Shown here one piece after another: positions 34,641 through 46,900 of a DNA stretch of 64,000 bases. How positions within the stretch are numbered: position 1 is the first letter of the stretch; each line of letters starts with the position of its first letter. The notes below the pieces were generated by a model, which saw only the letters and a program-made list of their open reading frames with translations, had not been told where the DNA came from and ran no database searches. A program made the position numbers and the translations under genes. The DNA comes from Eumeta japonica (Eukaryota > Arthropoda > Insecta > Lepidoptera > Psychidae), in NCBI GenBank assembly GCA_005406025.1, contig BGZK01000087.1:743894-807893 (forward strand). Reading direction: 5' to 3'.

Positions 34641-35345
34641 TAGGGTTCCGAGCCAAAATGACAAAAACGGAACCATTATAGTTTCGTCATATCCGTCCGT
34701 CCGTTTGTCACAGATATTTTATTTAAAACTACAAGACGTATATTGATGAAATTTATAGTGTAGATGTAGCTACTTAGTTTAGTGGTCAAATAACAAAAAT
34801 AAATATTTCTATGGGATAAGCCATCCATACATGTATAAGCTGAAAAAAAATTTTTTCAGCACACTTCAACTAGTGGCACACATTTCCACAGTTCTTTTAA
34901 AAATACTTTAATTTTTCTGATTACGTGAATAATTTCAGAAATAATCACTCTAAAAGTTGGCAGAAATTGTGTCACTCCCCCCCGCCACCCCCTCTTTTCT
35001 AAACTGTATGTCCAAAAAATATGAAAAATATAACGAAGATAACTCTTAATAAATACTTTTAACAAAAATTATTTTGAACATAGTCGGATATCTGTTTTCA
35101 AGTTGTTGGCGAAAAAGTGTCCTACTCAACAAAAGGACATAACTGCCATGAAGATACGCTCTTTTGCTGGTACACTTTAGTTTACACTAGTTCATTAGTA
35201 ATAGTCCCCATAACTACTTGTTTTTCTAGTTATAGGCGACTAAAGTGCTAATAGCTATTCTGTGCGGAAAACATGGAAAAAGTGTAACAACGTACTTTTT
35301 TCATCTGCAGTGCATTTTTTTTGTAATAATGACTTCGGAACCCTA
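34641..35345 (+). repeat. TAGGGTTCCGA-bounded repeat (705 bp)
   Basis: Starts TAGGGTTCCGAGCC at 34641 and ends with the inverse TCGGAACCCTA at 35345. Early part has TCCGTCCGTCCGTTTGTCAC. The interior (34850-35090) is homologous to the inverted fragment at 2700-2995. This is a common lepidopteran interspersed family; its enzymatic class is not clear from the sequence. Confidence 0.7.
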
Positions 35346-36150
35346 AATAAGCATGGTCCGCCACGCTCTTGGACAGTTTTTGAACGGCGTATGCGTTCGG
35401 TTTAAAGTTTTAGAGACGGCTGAATATTAAATAGGAAAATACAAAGTACACATTCAACCCCATGCGCTAATGTCAAAAAACTATATAATCAATATATCAT
35501 CATTAGAATTCGTTAGAGTAACATATATGACTATCAACACTGTGTTATTTGGGCAGTTATTGGGTAGCACAAAAAATGCCCGTTTGTCATTTGTATTATA
35601 TATATATAATATAATATACATATAAATCGTATGGCTTGAATAATACACGTTACCAGTAATCGGCGAACGGAAGTCGTAAATGTAATCATTAAAGTCCGCT
35701 AATCCGATGATATCTTCTTAGACGCTGTCGGATGATAAAGTGCCTGCCCGGGCGGCGTTAAATAAATTAGCATTATAATTGGGCGTGGCCGTGGTCCTTT
35801 GATGTATATTCAGATATGGGCACATTTACATTATTACTCTTTTGGCCGGAATCCACCGTCCGCATGTTGAAATGTGTGACTTTTTTATGTTAATCGCGTA
35901 ATAAAATATGTATGTCTTTTTTTTTCTTTCAATTTTCGTATGTATTTTTTGCTGATTTAGTAGAAATATCTTTTCGTAAATATATTCAAATTCAGTCTGA
36001 GCATTATAGATAATCAAATATTTTTATAATATTAAAATAGACAATCCACATAGCGCACATAGTCGAGTTTCAAGATCGAGTTAACTAAATCAAACAAAAT
36101 AGTGTATTGTTTTATCTTAACCGCCGATCCATAAAACCGATTATGGCATT
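35346..36150. other. AT-rich intron with TA-rich tract
   Basis: TA-rich tract at about 35592-35625. No gene. Confidence 0.4.
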
Positions 36151-36151
36151 A

Positions 36152-36431
36152 TAGGGTTCCGCACCCAGAAAGTGCCAATGAGAGCCTTTACTAAGGTCAC
36201 GCCGTCTGTCCGTCCATCAGTCCGTCTGCCTGTTACAGAGCTGCATCTTTTGAACCATAATAGATAAGCGCTAGAAAATTTTCACAATGTGTTAAATTAC
36301 TATGATCACTATAAAAACAAATAATGAAATAAAATAAAGTTTAAATTAAAAGGGGTCCCCATACAAGAAATGTGTTTTATCGGCGTTTCTTATTCGATCC
36401 CAATTTTTAATTTTGGCTTTTTATTAAATAA

Positions 36432-36469
<38 letters not shown>

Positions 36470-36524
36470 TTAGATATTGTAACGTGGTACGGAAAACCTT
36501 TGTGCGCGTATCCGACTCGCATTT
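36152..36524 (+). repeat. GGGTTCCG-type lepidopteran repeat
   Basis: Begins TAGGGTTCCGCACC; contains CTGTCCGTCCATCAGTCCGT, GAACCATAATAGATAAGCGC, AAATTTTCACA in variant form and GGGGTCCCCATACAAGAAAT; ends GTACGGAAAACC...GTGCGCG...TCCGACTCGCATTT. These phrases in this order are characteristic of a very abundant lepidopteran repeat. Confidence 0.75.
36437..36466. repeat. (TA)15 microsatellite
   Basis: Uninterrupted 30 bp TA run inside the repeat 36152-36524. Confidence 0.95.
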
Positions 36525-36589
36525 ATATAATAACTTCTGAACCACGATTCTAAAATTTGAACGGATCATTTCAACAAAGGCGTCGGATA

Positions 36590-36880
36590 ACGGCGTTACT
36601 CATACGTCGATAGATTCAGAAATACGAAGCAATATTTTGGCCAGACACGGCCGCGGCAAAGCCCCCACGACAACGTGTTATTTATTCCCGGGCTGACGCT
36701 GTTTACGAGCACAATATCGCCTCTCGATTTCTATCCGGCCTCCGGGACGAATAAAAGGAGCCTCCGAGGCGCGCCGCCTAATGCGCCCCCGCCGCCCCCG
36801 CCGCCCGCGCCGCCCCCGCGCCGCCGCATTACGGAGGGACCGACTTCGTATAACTATTATAGGTATGGTGACCGATATTA
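36590..36880. promoter_or_regulatory. GC-rich island with CCG-rich core
   Basis: CpG-rich block ending in a (CCCCCGCCG)n-like tract at about 36780-36830. The proline/arginine-rich frames across it come from the simple repeat. Confidence 0.3.
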
Positions 36881-38680
36881 AGTATCAAGGTGTTGATAAT
36901 CGAAATATTTTTGAAGTAATAATGATACAGGCAAAAAAAGCCATTTTCTATTGTTCAATCTTGCATTTTTCTTTTGAACAAATCGACTAAGATCTTCCTC
37001 CGCCATCCATCTCGTTTTAAATAGTTAACAAAAAGTCACGTTTAAAATAAAATTTGCGTTCCATTTTAACGGGTTTTGGGCCGAATAACGGTTAAAAGGA
37101 GAGTGTGAAACGATTTTATTTTAAAAATGACTTTTTCTCAAATACCACTTTAAATGGAGATGATGGAAGAGGCTCTAAGTAATTTGTTCTGAATCTGATC
37201 GAGACAGATCTCGATTTATTAATTAATTTAACCAAACATTTAAACACCGGTTATAAACTTGGTAATATAATCATTATCAAACTATTCCCAACTAGCACAC
37301 CAGCGATAAAACGACCCGTATATCATTCGTATATCGATTCGGTTCGAGTATCAAAGTGTTAGGAATACCTGTATCAGCGGAGTTATAGAGTGCTCTAACT
37401 CGCTTATGACCAAGAATTTACAGGTAAAGGTTATTTACAGAAAGCCTGTAGGGCACTGGTAAAAGTATTATAGTACCCGCACAAGAGTGTTTATTCATCT
37501 TCTACCTCAACCTGTATTACTGTGGTTCTAGATGGGTCGGTTAACATTATGGGTCATAGGACAACGTCCGCTAAGAATGATTTATCAAATAAAACTTTAT
37601 TAGACTTATTAAAAGCAGTTGTTCACTTTGATACGCAATATTTATTTGTAATAATCTCAAGTGGGCACCTTGCCGCTTTCTGAGTACATTACAAATCAAT
37701 TGTATAGGTATATTTTGTTTCCGAAATTCTTTATCGGTCACATAATGAAATCATAAAATCAGCACAGCTCACCGAATGGCGAGATATAATGACGGAATGA
37801 ATATAGTATTCAAGTTATTTTTGTTTGTGAAGTGAAAACAATATACCGTTGTGATTTTACTGTAAATGTATACCAATGTTTTCCATTTCAATTTTAACAC
37901 ACCCAGGATTTATTAAAGATTTCGAATAAAACTTATGAAGACTAAAAATAGACACCTCTTTGTGCATTTTTTTTAATTTTCCTTCCTGACCAGTGGCATG
38001 TTAAACTAAGTGGCATCAATGAAATGACAAAAGTAACATAAATAATGGAGTATTTTGTTGTCGAATATTGATTAACCCAGTCGATTTATAGGTTAGTTCA
38101 CCAAAACAATGGCGAAATGCAATAATAGATGATTGATTGATAGAACGAAATGATTACACTTGCTATAGTCAAGGTAATACAACCGACTAAAAATTTTACA
38201 AGCCGACTGGATTAGGGTTTTTCAACGAAATAGTCAAAAACTACAAGTATAAAATAATCACCAAAAATACAATGTTTTGGTAGGTATACTAAAAATTAAT
38301 GAATAGTTTATATTCTGTAGTGCCTTTTTATTGGTGTCTGATTGTTGTTTATACCATCAAAAAACAAATGTGAAAATGTGGAACCAAGTAAAATATTAAG
38401 AATAAGTTTGTTTGTCGATTTTACAGACAAAATAATTGAGATCTAAATGGGCGCTAAGTTCTGTACATAATCCTGAAATTTATTTTAAAAACATATAACG
38501 AATTGAAACACAAGATTTGACTTAGCTAGTTTGTATCAGCAAACCAAGTTTTAAGAAGATTAAGATATGTTTATCTACCTTGTAAAATAATAATAGTAAC
38601 TTGCGTATAAAATAAAAAGAAGACATGATTAACCAAATGAAAGATAACTTTTATGTGAAAATAAGAATCACAAATAAAAC
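36881..38680. other. AT-rich intron, no gene seen
   Basis: No supported coding frame. No recognised repeat family. Confidence 0.4.
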
Positions 38681-38681
38681 A

Positions 38682-39330
38682 TTAGATTTTTATAGAAAAA
38701 AGTTTTTCATTTATAATTATTCCGTTACACAGTAACGATTTCACATCAATTATAAAATCTTCTAAATATTCTTTTAATCTTTTTGGTTTACCTGTACCAT
38801 AGTAGGTTCCTATCGTGAATATATTTCCCTCCACATTAGCTAATATTGGCCAAAACTCCTTATTGGCATATTCAAATATTGACAGACCGTCAAAATTAAA
38901 GCTTGATTGAATGGTATTTGGAATGGCCACGAAATCCTTAAGTAATTTTATTAAAGTTTCAATTATACCATGATGCCAATATTGTCCTCCTTCGATATTT
39001 TTATTACAAATTTCTTTTGGAGTCCGCAAAACTGTTCGTGCATCTTTCGGAAGCAATAGTCTAGTACTAACATATCTTCATTCAAAATCGACAGCAACTG
39101 TTTTAACGCAGTTGGGCAATATTGTTTTCTGTAGACTACATTTTTAATTTTTTTGTTAGCGTTGTAATTTTTTCAGTATCACTAAATTTTTCTTCCTCTT
39201 CTCCTTCATATTCTGACTCACTGAGTGGTATGAAATCTAAAAAATTAAGTTTTGCTTCAGCTTCTTCTTGTTCTTGTTCTACAGAACCCTTTTGTGCCTC
39301 CACTCGAACTTGACCAAAATTAGTCGTATT
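38682..39330 (-). pseudogene. CACTA/EnSpm-like transposase fragment
   Basis: A 124-codon minus frame (39053-38682) reads LPKDARTVLRTPKEI, then GGQYWHHGI, FNFDGLSIFEYANKEFWPIL, a TIGTYYGTGKPKRLKEYLED run and a C-terminal NGIIINEKLFSIKI. The order 'LPKDARTLL.TP', 'NIDGLPLF..SN..FWPIL', 'GIY.G..KP.....Y L.DFV' is one I recall from transposase-derived proteins common in insects and other invertebrates, similar in layout to plant tnp2. Upstream (39300-39125) lies an acidic serine-rich frame in the same orientation, separated by stops, so the N-terminus is broken. Superfamily assignment is tentative; being a transposon relic is fairly safe. Confidence 0.55.
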
Positions 39331-39672
39331 ATGACTGTATTCATAGTTTCACTTTGAGGCGAATTTTCTTTATTTTTTCTAATAACTGAAAGAACAGAAT
39401 CTAATCGGATGTCATCACAACTACGTGATTTTTTTGTATCATTCAGACACTAAATGAATCCAAAAAAATACGGCATACGCCGGTTTTAAACTGCGCCTGT
39501 TTTCTTTTGTTTACTCCAAGTTTGTAATCATTTCATTTTAATATAACTTAATAATACTCGGTAAAAGAATTTCTTCAGATTGTAAAAAGGTTTGTAAAAT
39601 TATATAATTTAACATAATTCGCAACTTTCCGAAGACTTTGGCTGTGAGTATTAATATCGATCTATATACGTT

Positions 39673-39812
39673 TTTGTTTAACACCATCACTTTTACAATG
39701 CCTTTAAAGTGTATTTGTCCAACACAATAAGCATTAATAAAATTTGTTTAACACCATCACTTATACAATGCCTTTAAAGTGTATTTGTCCAACACAATAA
39801 GCATTAATAAAA
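39673..39812. repeat. tandem duplication, 2 x 70 bp
   Basis: TTTGTTTAACACCATCACTT opens both copies (39673 and 39743); they differ at a single position, TTTTAC against TTATAC. A recent tandem duplication in AT-rich DNA. Confidence 0.95.
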
Positions 39813-40900
39813 TAATAATTACAACTTAAAACTACTTAAATTAGTAGTTCAACACAAATGAGTAAAATCTAGTGTTACTATACTCTTGACAAGCTCTGTT
39901 TTACAACCCATGTTTGCACCTTACAGTCAATATAATACCTAAAGACACGTAAAACACTTCACGGCAATAACTAAACAACAAGTGTTTACGAGAGTCAGGG
40001 AGCACCGTTGTATAGATTTAGGTGCTGCAAACAGGTTAAAGATATAATCCCTTAACTATACTTGTAGTGATTAGCACTACACTAACTCTAAATTCTGTCT
40101 AACATCGTTCATTAAAGTCCTAGAACCACTGTTGGAGCTAAATTATTTTTTTTAACTGCTCTATATCGTTTTTGATCAGAACATATATTCACTACTCAGT
40201 TAAACAGATTAAAGTTATTAAAACTTGTAACTGACACCAAAATGTTAGTTGGGTTGTTATCAAGTTTCTAATCTCGATGTTTTACATGTGTGTGAGAAAG
40301 CGTTGATGTTAAATGTTTTGGAATCCTCCTGAATGTTTAAAAATAAAGATTTACCAAATTAAAACTTACAAATCGGCGTTGTTGGACGCTTGCCGGTGAC
40401 ATTTAGTAATGAAATGTTTTGGTGTTAGTTATTCTGTAACTATTGATTGAAACATGTTTATCAGCGAGCTGTCTGTGGCCGCTGGTAGGCCTCTGTCACC
40501 TGAAGACCTGCTACATATTGCACGTTCACGGTTCATGGTGATTGGAGGTGTGTATGTTGGTGATTTTAAAACCCAAGTTCACTGGTGGCTGTGATCGTTT
40601 GACCTTTACTGATGATGTGCAGTATTGACATGAAACGTACGTAGAAATTCCACACTAACTATACCGACAGTTAAGATAAATAAAAATTTTAATACTTGCT
40701 TAGATGTTCCATATCCGTCAATCGTGTCGAATATTAATCTCTTTGAATGAGGATTCGCGGCGGAACACCAGATTCGAGGGTCAAGGGTAGCCAGCATGCT
40801 GTACATGTCGTCCGCAATCGTACAATAAATACCAGGCTTTCACGATAAACTATCATTCATTTGCTAAGCGCAAACGTTCAATTTTATACCGAATATAGGA
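39813..40900. other. intronic stretch, no assigned feature
   Basis: About 40.43-40.62 kb has a less AT-rich composition with phrases like 'ctgtggccgctggtaggcc', possibly an old transposon, but nothing I can name. Confidence 0.35.
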
Positions 40901-41340
40901 GGTTTAACCCACATCTAATCGGATCGATCGGCCCGCAGCCCCGAGAGCGATCTCATTTGTCGCGAACGAATTGGATTACGAAAGTCGCGAACAGACGAGC
41001 CGGCCGTGAATATAAAGCGACGAGGAAAGAAAAAATACGAGAATACAAATCACCGGTTATTTCAAAACAAAGGGGAATAAGATTTTTGGTCGAGCCCGCG
41101 CCCCCCGAGCCCGCGCGGCGTCCGCAGATGTTAATATTCATATTTTAAAGTCACGCCTCCTCTTAAAATATTCCCGGGCGCGGGCGCGGGTAATCAAACA
41201 AGACACAACCGGGCCGCCTCGGGCCGCCTCGGCCTCGGCTTCGGCGAATAATTTATACGATTCACCTCGCCCCCACCTACACGCACTCGCTCCATCCCCT
41301 CGCTCCTGCCGTAATTGGAAATTATTTTCAATTGTGTAAC
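40901..41340. promoter_or_regulatory. GC-rich island
   Basis: CpG-rich block with GGATCGATCGGCCCGCAGCC, GGGCGCGGGCGCGGG and repeated CGGGCCGCCTC. Frames of 95 codons (plus) and 62 codons (minus) are not recognisable proteins. Confidence 0.3.
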
Positions 41341-41829
41341 ACGATTATAATATTCAGATCATTGTACTGCAGGTTCGCTGAAATCACGTTAACGATGCAA
41401 ACATTTCGTAAATGTCGAACGCTACAATAGTTTGTTCTTTTTCATGTGAAGTATTAAATACTCGTGTATTGTACGCGATCATTCGAATACTGCGAATCGC
41501 GAATAGATTAAAAAAAAATCAAGAAATAAGTACGTGAATATGATACGTTATCGGAAAAATCTCGCTTCGTACAGTTCTCCTTTTAACAAGTGTGAACTAT
41601 GTACAAACGTTCCACTACCTAAGATATGGAGTTAATTACGGAGTAGCTCTTAACTTGCTAAAACTGTACTACTCAAAGGACTTTGGCCCCATGCCCCAAA
41701 CTGACGGGGCCTTAGGGGGTTGTCGTCGAGATTATCGTGGCTAAAACCTGGCATACATTAACGATACTAATCTGGGCGTTAACAAAATCTAATTTGCGTT
41801 AATCCTTAAAATTCATTTGGGGTCCCAAA

Positions 41830-42910
41830 CGGGCGTGTGTCCTCAGCGAGACGTCAATTTGAAAAGGGTAGGCCCCGTCCCCTCCGCCCCGCACCGCCGG
41901 CCGTGCGCCCGACTGACCCGAGTTAACATTGTATAAGCGGTCACTGAATACTTAAAAAGAAAACACGGGTCAACGTTGTTTACGCTACATACAAAATATT
42001 CCTTTTCTTTTTTGTTTTTTTTTTTGCAAGTACGACGCCTTCAAAACTTACATTAATCAGTTCCTTTAAAGTCTGGTAAAAATTAATACAAAACCTTTGC
42101 AAAAACCCAGGTAAAAACAGATGGTTAAAATAAAGGCTTTGAATAATTTTTACCTACAATTATAGTTTAAATAAAACAACGATCGAATTTTAGAGAAATT
42201 TGGTACAAAGGGAGACGCTTTATAAAAGTGGAAATTACCAGGCGTACAGAAATCACAAACAGTTATTTCGGTGAAAAACGGCGAAACGAAAATGAAGTGC
42301 TTCACTGCAAAAAGATTATCATTTTTGGTACATGAACTCGGTTGAAATTATCAGAAAATAAAGAAAAAACAGAATAAATCTTTTAAACGTCACCGGATTA
42401 TTTATTTTGCCAACTGGAAAATCATTCCGCGCGTGGTAGGTATGTTTCGAAAACAGTACAAACGTTAATGAATCAAGGAAATGTAATGTACAAAATAGAA
42501 GGCGTACGCGGCGCACGCGCAGACGCTAGACGGTTTGTTGCCGCAACGGCGCGATCGTTTTAGAAAAGCGCGCCGCGGCTTATCGTCGAAACCTAAAAAT
42601 ATGACGGCCGTTTAAACCGAAAACACGTAAACGTTTTACCGTCGACGTCGCCCGACGCGGCGAAACGACTCCTACGGCCGACGGCGACAGGGTTCAAATT
42701 AAAACGGCGTCAAACACCCTAGACTAGGAAACTCGTGAAAACTTTACGACGACGGTATAAAATGATAAGTGATCAAACTCGATCGGCGCGCGTGGAGGCT
42801 TAACGAGCGCCCGACTTCCTCTATAAAATAATGAACCGGCCGCCGCCGCCTTTCAGCGGCTCGTAAAAGGCGACGCGGGCGCGGAACACGCCTATATGCC
42901 TGCTCACGAT
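41830..42910. promoter_or_regulatory. two GC-rich islands (41830-41945, 42490-42910)
   Basis: The second island is unusually CpG-dense (GTCGACGTCGCCCGACGCGG, CGGCCGCCGCCGCC). Between them the sequence is AT-rich. No coding support. Confidence 0.3.
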
Positions 42911-43074
42911 GATTTCATAGATCACAAGAAAGATGACAATTATCTAATTGTTATCAACAATTAATGGGGAATAAGTGGCCATTATTGCAAGTGCGATGTG
43001 ATCGCGTTTTGTATTATTCTTGAAGTAAACAAGTAGGATTTACAAAAATAAATGAAAGGTAACTAACTTTATTA

Positions 43075-43690
43075 TTAATATATATAATAACATAAGTTCA
43101 CGCCTATTTCTCGGAAGGGTAAGCGGAGACTATAGATTTCCACAAGTTGCGATTTTTGCATATCTCTGTTGCTTCACTGACATCCATCAACCTATTCATA
43201 CAAACTGGTCGGTTTTGGGTGCAAAATTTTTTTTTTTAATATGCTACCAATATCGTCTGCATAGGATTTTCTAGGGGGACCATTTCCGATCTTACTATAA
43301 AACACGCTCACTCTATAGATTTGTTTTGTCGGTCCACTTTCATTCATCGTTTCCAGACGGCCAAATCACCGCAACATCTACTACTACTACTCTAGCCACT
43401 ACTATTAGTGGCCATTTTATTTCTTTCACTTTGAATTATTTAATTGAAAAGAAACTTCGTTCTTGACTCGTCCCGCAACCGTACGTTTAATTTTTTTTTT
43501 CTCGTGTTTTATGTCAGATATAAATCACCTCACTGCTGGGCCATACTTTTCCACGATCTATTTCTTGCAGACTGAAGAGGACCTTAAGCCCCCCACGCTG
43601 GCCCATCGCGGGTGGACAGCTCCCAACTACCGTGATCTCCGATGTGACATCTACTACTTGTTGACTGGAAAGCAAATCAGAGAGTCAGAT
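43075..43690. repeat. lepidopteran repeat fragments
   Basis: 'cacgcctatttctcggaagggtaag', 'gactatagatttccac' and a distal 'ttcattcatcgtttccagacggccaaatcac' match phrases of a known abundant lepidopteran repeat. A second fragment starts at 43525 ('cacctcactgctgggccata ... ttccacgat'). The 77-codon plus frame here (ending at 43696) is most likely part of this repeat. Confidence 0.5.
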
Positions 43691-43859
43691 CTTTGAATGC
43701 ACATCCGTCAGAACATTTAATTGCGAAATATGTTCATTAAAAATTAAATGAGATATAATAAAATTCTCGCAACATGCCCACTATAAATATGGAGGATATA
43801 TTTGTAATATTTTCGCAATAAATAGTTCATTTCACTTCACGTACACTTACATTTGGATC

Positions 43860-44610
43860 TGCTCGGCACAAATAACGCATCGTCGAGCGTGCATTTTAAC
43901 GGAGCGGAATGTGTACGCTCGTACTAAAGTCGTGATTGTATGGCAAGAGTTTCGATTACATCGCAGCCTTTGTGCCCCATTCGATTTTCACATACCCACT
44001 CCGCTGTGTACATTCGCCATTGGAAATTTCACGCGCTAACTTTTATTCATCAGAATATCGACACTGATTAATTCAAACTTTAATCGGTGCAAACAACGGA
44101 GCTCCGAGTGAATACCTTTTTTTTTATGATTCAAATTAACAGCTGTCTCGTACCCGACGAAAGATGTCACAAATTAACGATTAATCAAGTCGAGCTTCGA
44201 TCATTCGAAACACAATCGAGGGCGAACGCTAAGTAGATGAAACTCAATCAGAAACTCGTTAAGTCGTCTGAGAGCGTAACATAAAGGTTTTTAATGACGA
44301 GGCGCTCGCTCGCCGCGTTCGTGCAGATCGTTTGAAGGGAAATTATTAATTTAATTCAAATAAAACGCGGCCAGGTCGAGTAATTACGGGTCCATTTGTG
44401 ATGGGCCTCTTGAAATTTTCGAGTCTGACGCCGCACGAGATGGGCGCGCGGCGGGGGACGGAAGGCCGGGAGGGCTAGGGAGATCGGAGGAGGGCGAGGG
44501 GGTGGAAACGAGAGAAAGAGGGCGGACTGTCGACGAGCCCTCCGAAAGGTAAAATAATTAAAGACGACATTACACGGAAACTCGGGGAAGGAGAGATCAA
44601 AGGGACGACT
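43860..44610. promoter_or_regulatory. GC-enriched stretch with purine-rich end
   Basis: CpG-enriched from 43860, becoming G/A-rich at 44440-44530 (GGAAGGCCGGGAGGGC, GGAGGAGGGCGAGGGGG). No coding support. Candidate regulatory block about 0.3-1 kb from the recursive splice site at 44932. Confidence 0.3.
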
Positions 44611-44878
44611 TTTTCAGAAGTAAGTTCTACATTAAGAAACACAGATCGACAAGATAGAAACAGAAAACTCGCGCGAGTAAGTTCTGTGAACAGATATTAA
44701 TTTGCTTGGACAGACAGTTAGTATTTTTATTTATTAAAATGGTTTAATTGGTTTATCGGAATTTAAACTGTTTTAAAATTTTCCATCTCAGGACATTGAA
44801 CGATGTCATAAGAAATATATCGGAATGTCGTGAGAATTACTAGTAACCTTCTATTTTTCTTTGTTATAAATTACTTAC

Positions 44879-44932
44879 CTGGCATTATGTTTACGGACAA
44901 AGGAAACTGCATCATTCTCTCCGGAAACTTAC
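44879..44932 (-). other. sbb: recursive splice site with 54-nt candidate RS-exon in sbb intron
   Basis: On the minus strand the sequence is TAGTCTTTGTTGTTTGCAG|GTAAGTTTCC: a good pyrimidine tract and acceptor fused to a consensus donor, with the junction between 44933 and 44932. Exactly 54 nt later comes ATGCCAG|GTAAGTAA, a second consensus donor (44879/44878). This is the layout of ratchet points in long insect introns and of vertebrate RS-exons. Spliced directly to exon 16561-16684, which starts in phase 0, the 54 nt would read VSFRRE and then TGA. In another phase it is open (KFPERMMQFPLSVNIMP), so a phase-1 cassette micro-exon is the alternative if other exons intervene. Confidence 0.6.
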
Positions 44933-44939
44933 CTGCAAA

Positions 44940-45780
44940 CAACAAAGACTACAATTAAAGGTAATTCATGTTTTCAAATTAATTTTCAAGGAAATACAAA
45001 ACCAGAAAATTATTTGATCTTTTGTACATTCAATACAAGAGTTAAAATCGAAAATAATAAATGCCAAAAATAGAAAATATATAAAGGGAGATGATTTTTG
45101 ATTGCTTTAATAACGTAGGTTTACAAGAATGTTAAACTTTTATATTATAACATATTATATAATATATTAGAAAAATTAAAAAAACTTTACAAGAATGACG
45201 AAAACGTCGTATTTTTCAAAAGAATTATAATAATATAAATGTTTTAATGTTATTTAATTGTTTTAATGAGTACATACTAAAAACAGTCCATTATAATTAG
45301 CGTAAATTAATAAACCAACTTATGTTTCAGACCATATATATACCCAAGAAATAGAATTTCTTTCAAAAACCACGTGTAGAGATTCATTGAAAAAAAATAC
45401 TTAACTTCTATAAGTGTTTTTATATAATAAACTTAAAACAAATTAATCCCTTATAGTAATTATTAAACCTTAATAAGTACACATAGCAATATATATATAT
45501 AAGATTGAGTTCATCACAATTTTTTAAATGTACACTCTCAACAATAGTACTAATCCACCTTACGTATCATATCAAATCCATAGAGATACGTAATTACGTA
45601 CACACTTACGAACTCGAGGGTACCTACGTGCCGTACTGTACCTCTGCTCAAACGCGTTAAGGCCGTAGATAGCTCGACGTCTCAGAATTATACTTGGACT
45701 AGAAATGACAAGCTGGCTATTTCGTATTTTACTAATCACCTAAGATGTCCGATAATATAGTACATATACGTCAAAGGATG
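44940..45780. other. AT-rich intron, no gene seen
   Basis: AT-rich with palindromic TA-rich words near 45150-45170. Nothing assigned. Confidence 0.4.
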
Positions 45781-46360
45781 GATACCCCTCTATCGGCGAC
45801 GTGGCTTCAATCGTATTACGCAGAAGTGAACAGTTTAATTAATTAAAAGCGGCCAAGTCGGGAGCGGGACTCCCGCACTCCGTGCCGGTGGATGTTAGCC
45901 TGCGCCGGTGCTCTGAAAATTTATGATTGTGAATTTTAATAGTCATGAAGGTACTTAAAAGAATTAAAGCGACAAACGTGGGGAGCATGTTGACAAAACT
46001 CACACGGCAGTTCATATCGTATATTTAAAGGGACACAAAATTGCTAGTAGTATAGATGAATTATTGTACATATATGCTTAGGTTTTTTGGTTTTAAATCT
46101 TACAAGTGTGTTCATAATTATCGAAAATTCACAAACACAAAGTTTCAGAGTAATCTATATGGGAATGGAGGAAATTATTTTTCATCCGTTGTCAAAACGT
46201 GGTATATTATATGTATATAATTATTCTTGTGAGGTACAGAACCCTAATAAATGAGGCCAGAACATTAACAGCCGGCGTGTAGAACGAACTTCTACACTGT
46301 ACACAAGAAAACCACTTTTGATTATATTTCGGCTTAAAGTCTACTTTTCCGTGGCTACAC
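45781..46360. other. intron with a small GC patch and a possible repeat end
   Basis: A GC patch at 45830-45915. 'gtacagaaccctaataaatga' near 46236 resembles the inverted end of the GGGTTCCG repeat family; the rest of that copy is not clear. Confidence 0.3.
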
Positions 46361-46369
46361 AGAGCACGG

Positions 46370-46640
46370 TTTACGACATAGTCCTGTACCGTTCACTCCC
46401 GTGAGCGCGACAGAGACCGAGATGTAGCGTTACGGGTTATGAAATGTGCACGTCGAGCTCTCCTCCGCCTGGTGCTCCCCCGGTCGGAGAAATGAAATTA
46501 CGTCTGGTAAAAGAAAGCGCGCGCGACACCCCCGCGCCCCCCGGCGCGCTTTTACGGCCGCCGCCGCTTTGTTCGGAATAATTTATTTTTAAGTCGGCTA
46601 ATGGGAAAATGAAACAGATAGCCGGCGTAAAAAACCTACT
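46370..46640. promoter_or_regulatory. GC-rich island flanked by homeodomain-like AT words
   Basis: GCGCGCGCGACACCCCCGCG and GGCGCGCTTTTACGGCC, then AATAATTTATTTTTAAGTCG. Typical of the islands in the upstream part of this intron; no coding support. Confidence 0.3.
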
Positions 46641-46831
46641 GATTTTGTTCTACTTTATTCACGACACATAAATAAATTACACGAACAGAGTGTACGTACA
46701 TAAGTAAGTAAAACTTATTATTTTCGTTAACAGTGTTAACGATAATAATAAGTTTTGTTACATTTGTAATAATGGTGATGATACATTATCTAAATTACAG
46801 TTGTTCTATTGTTAGGCAAGGCGATATGGAT

Positions 46832-46900
46832 TAAGTAGGTGTGCAAAATGACTGATCAAGTTATACATTAACTTGATCAGTCATTTTGGACACCTACTTA
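46832..46900. repeat. 69-nt foldback: 32-bp stem, 5-nt loop
   Basis: Left arm TAAGTAGGTGTGCAAAATGA... (46832-46863) and right arm (46869-46900) are reverse complements over 32 bp with one mismatch (G against G at 46843/46889), separated by TACAT. The outermost TA on each side could be a TA target-site duplication of a tiny mariner-type palindromic MITE; a small-RNA precursor is the other reading. Confidence 0.85.
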
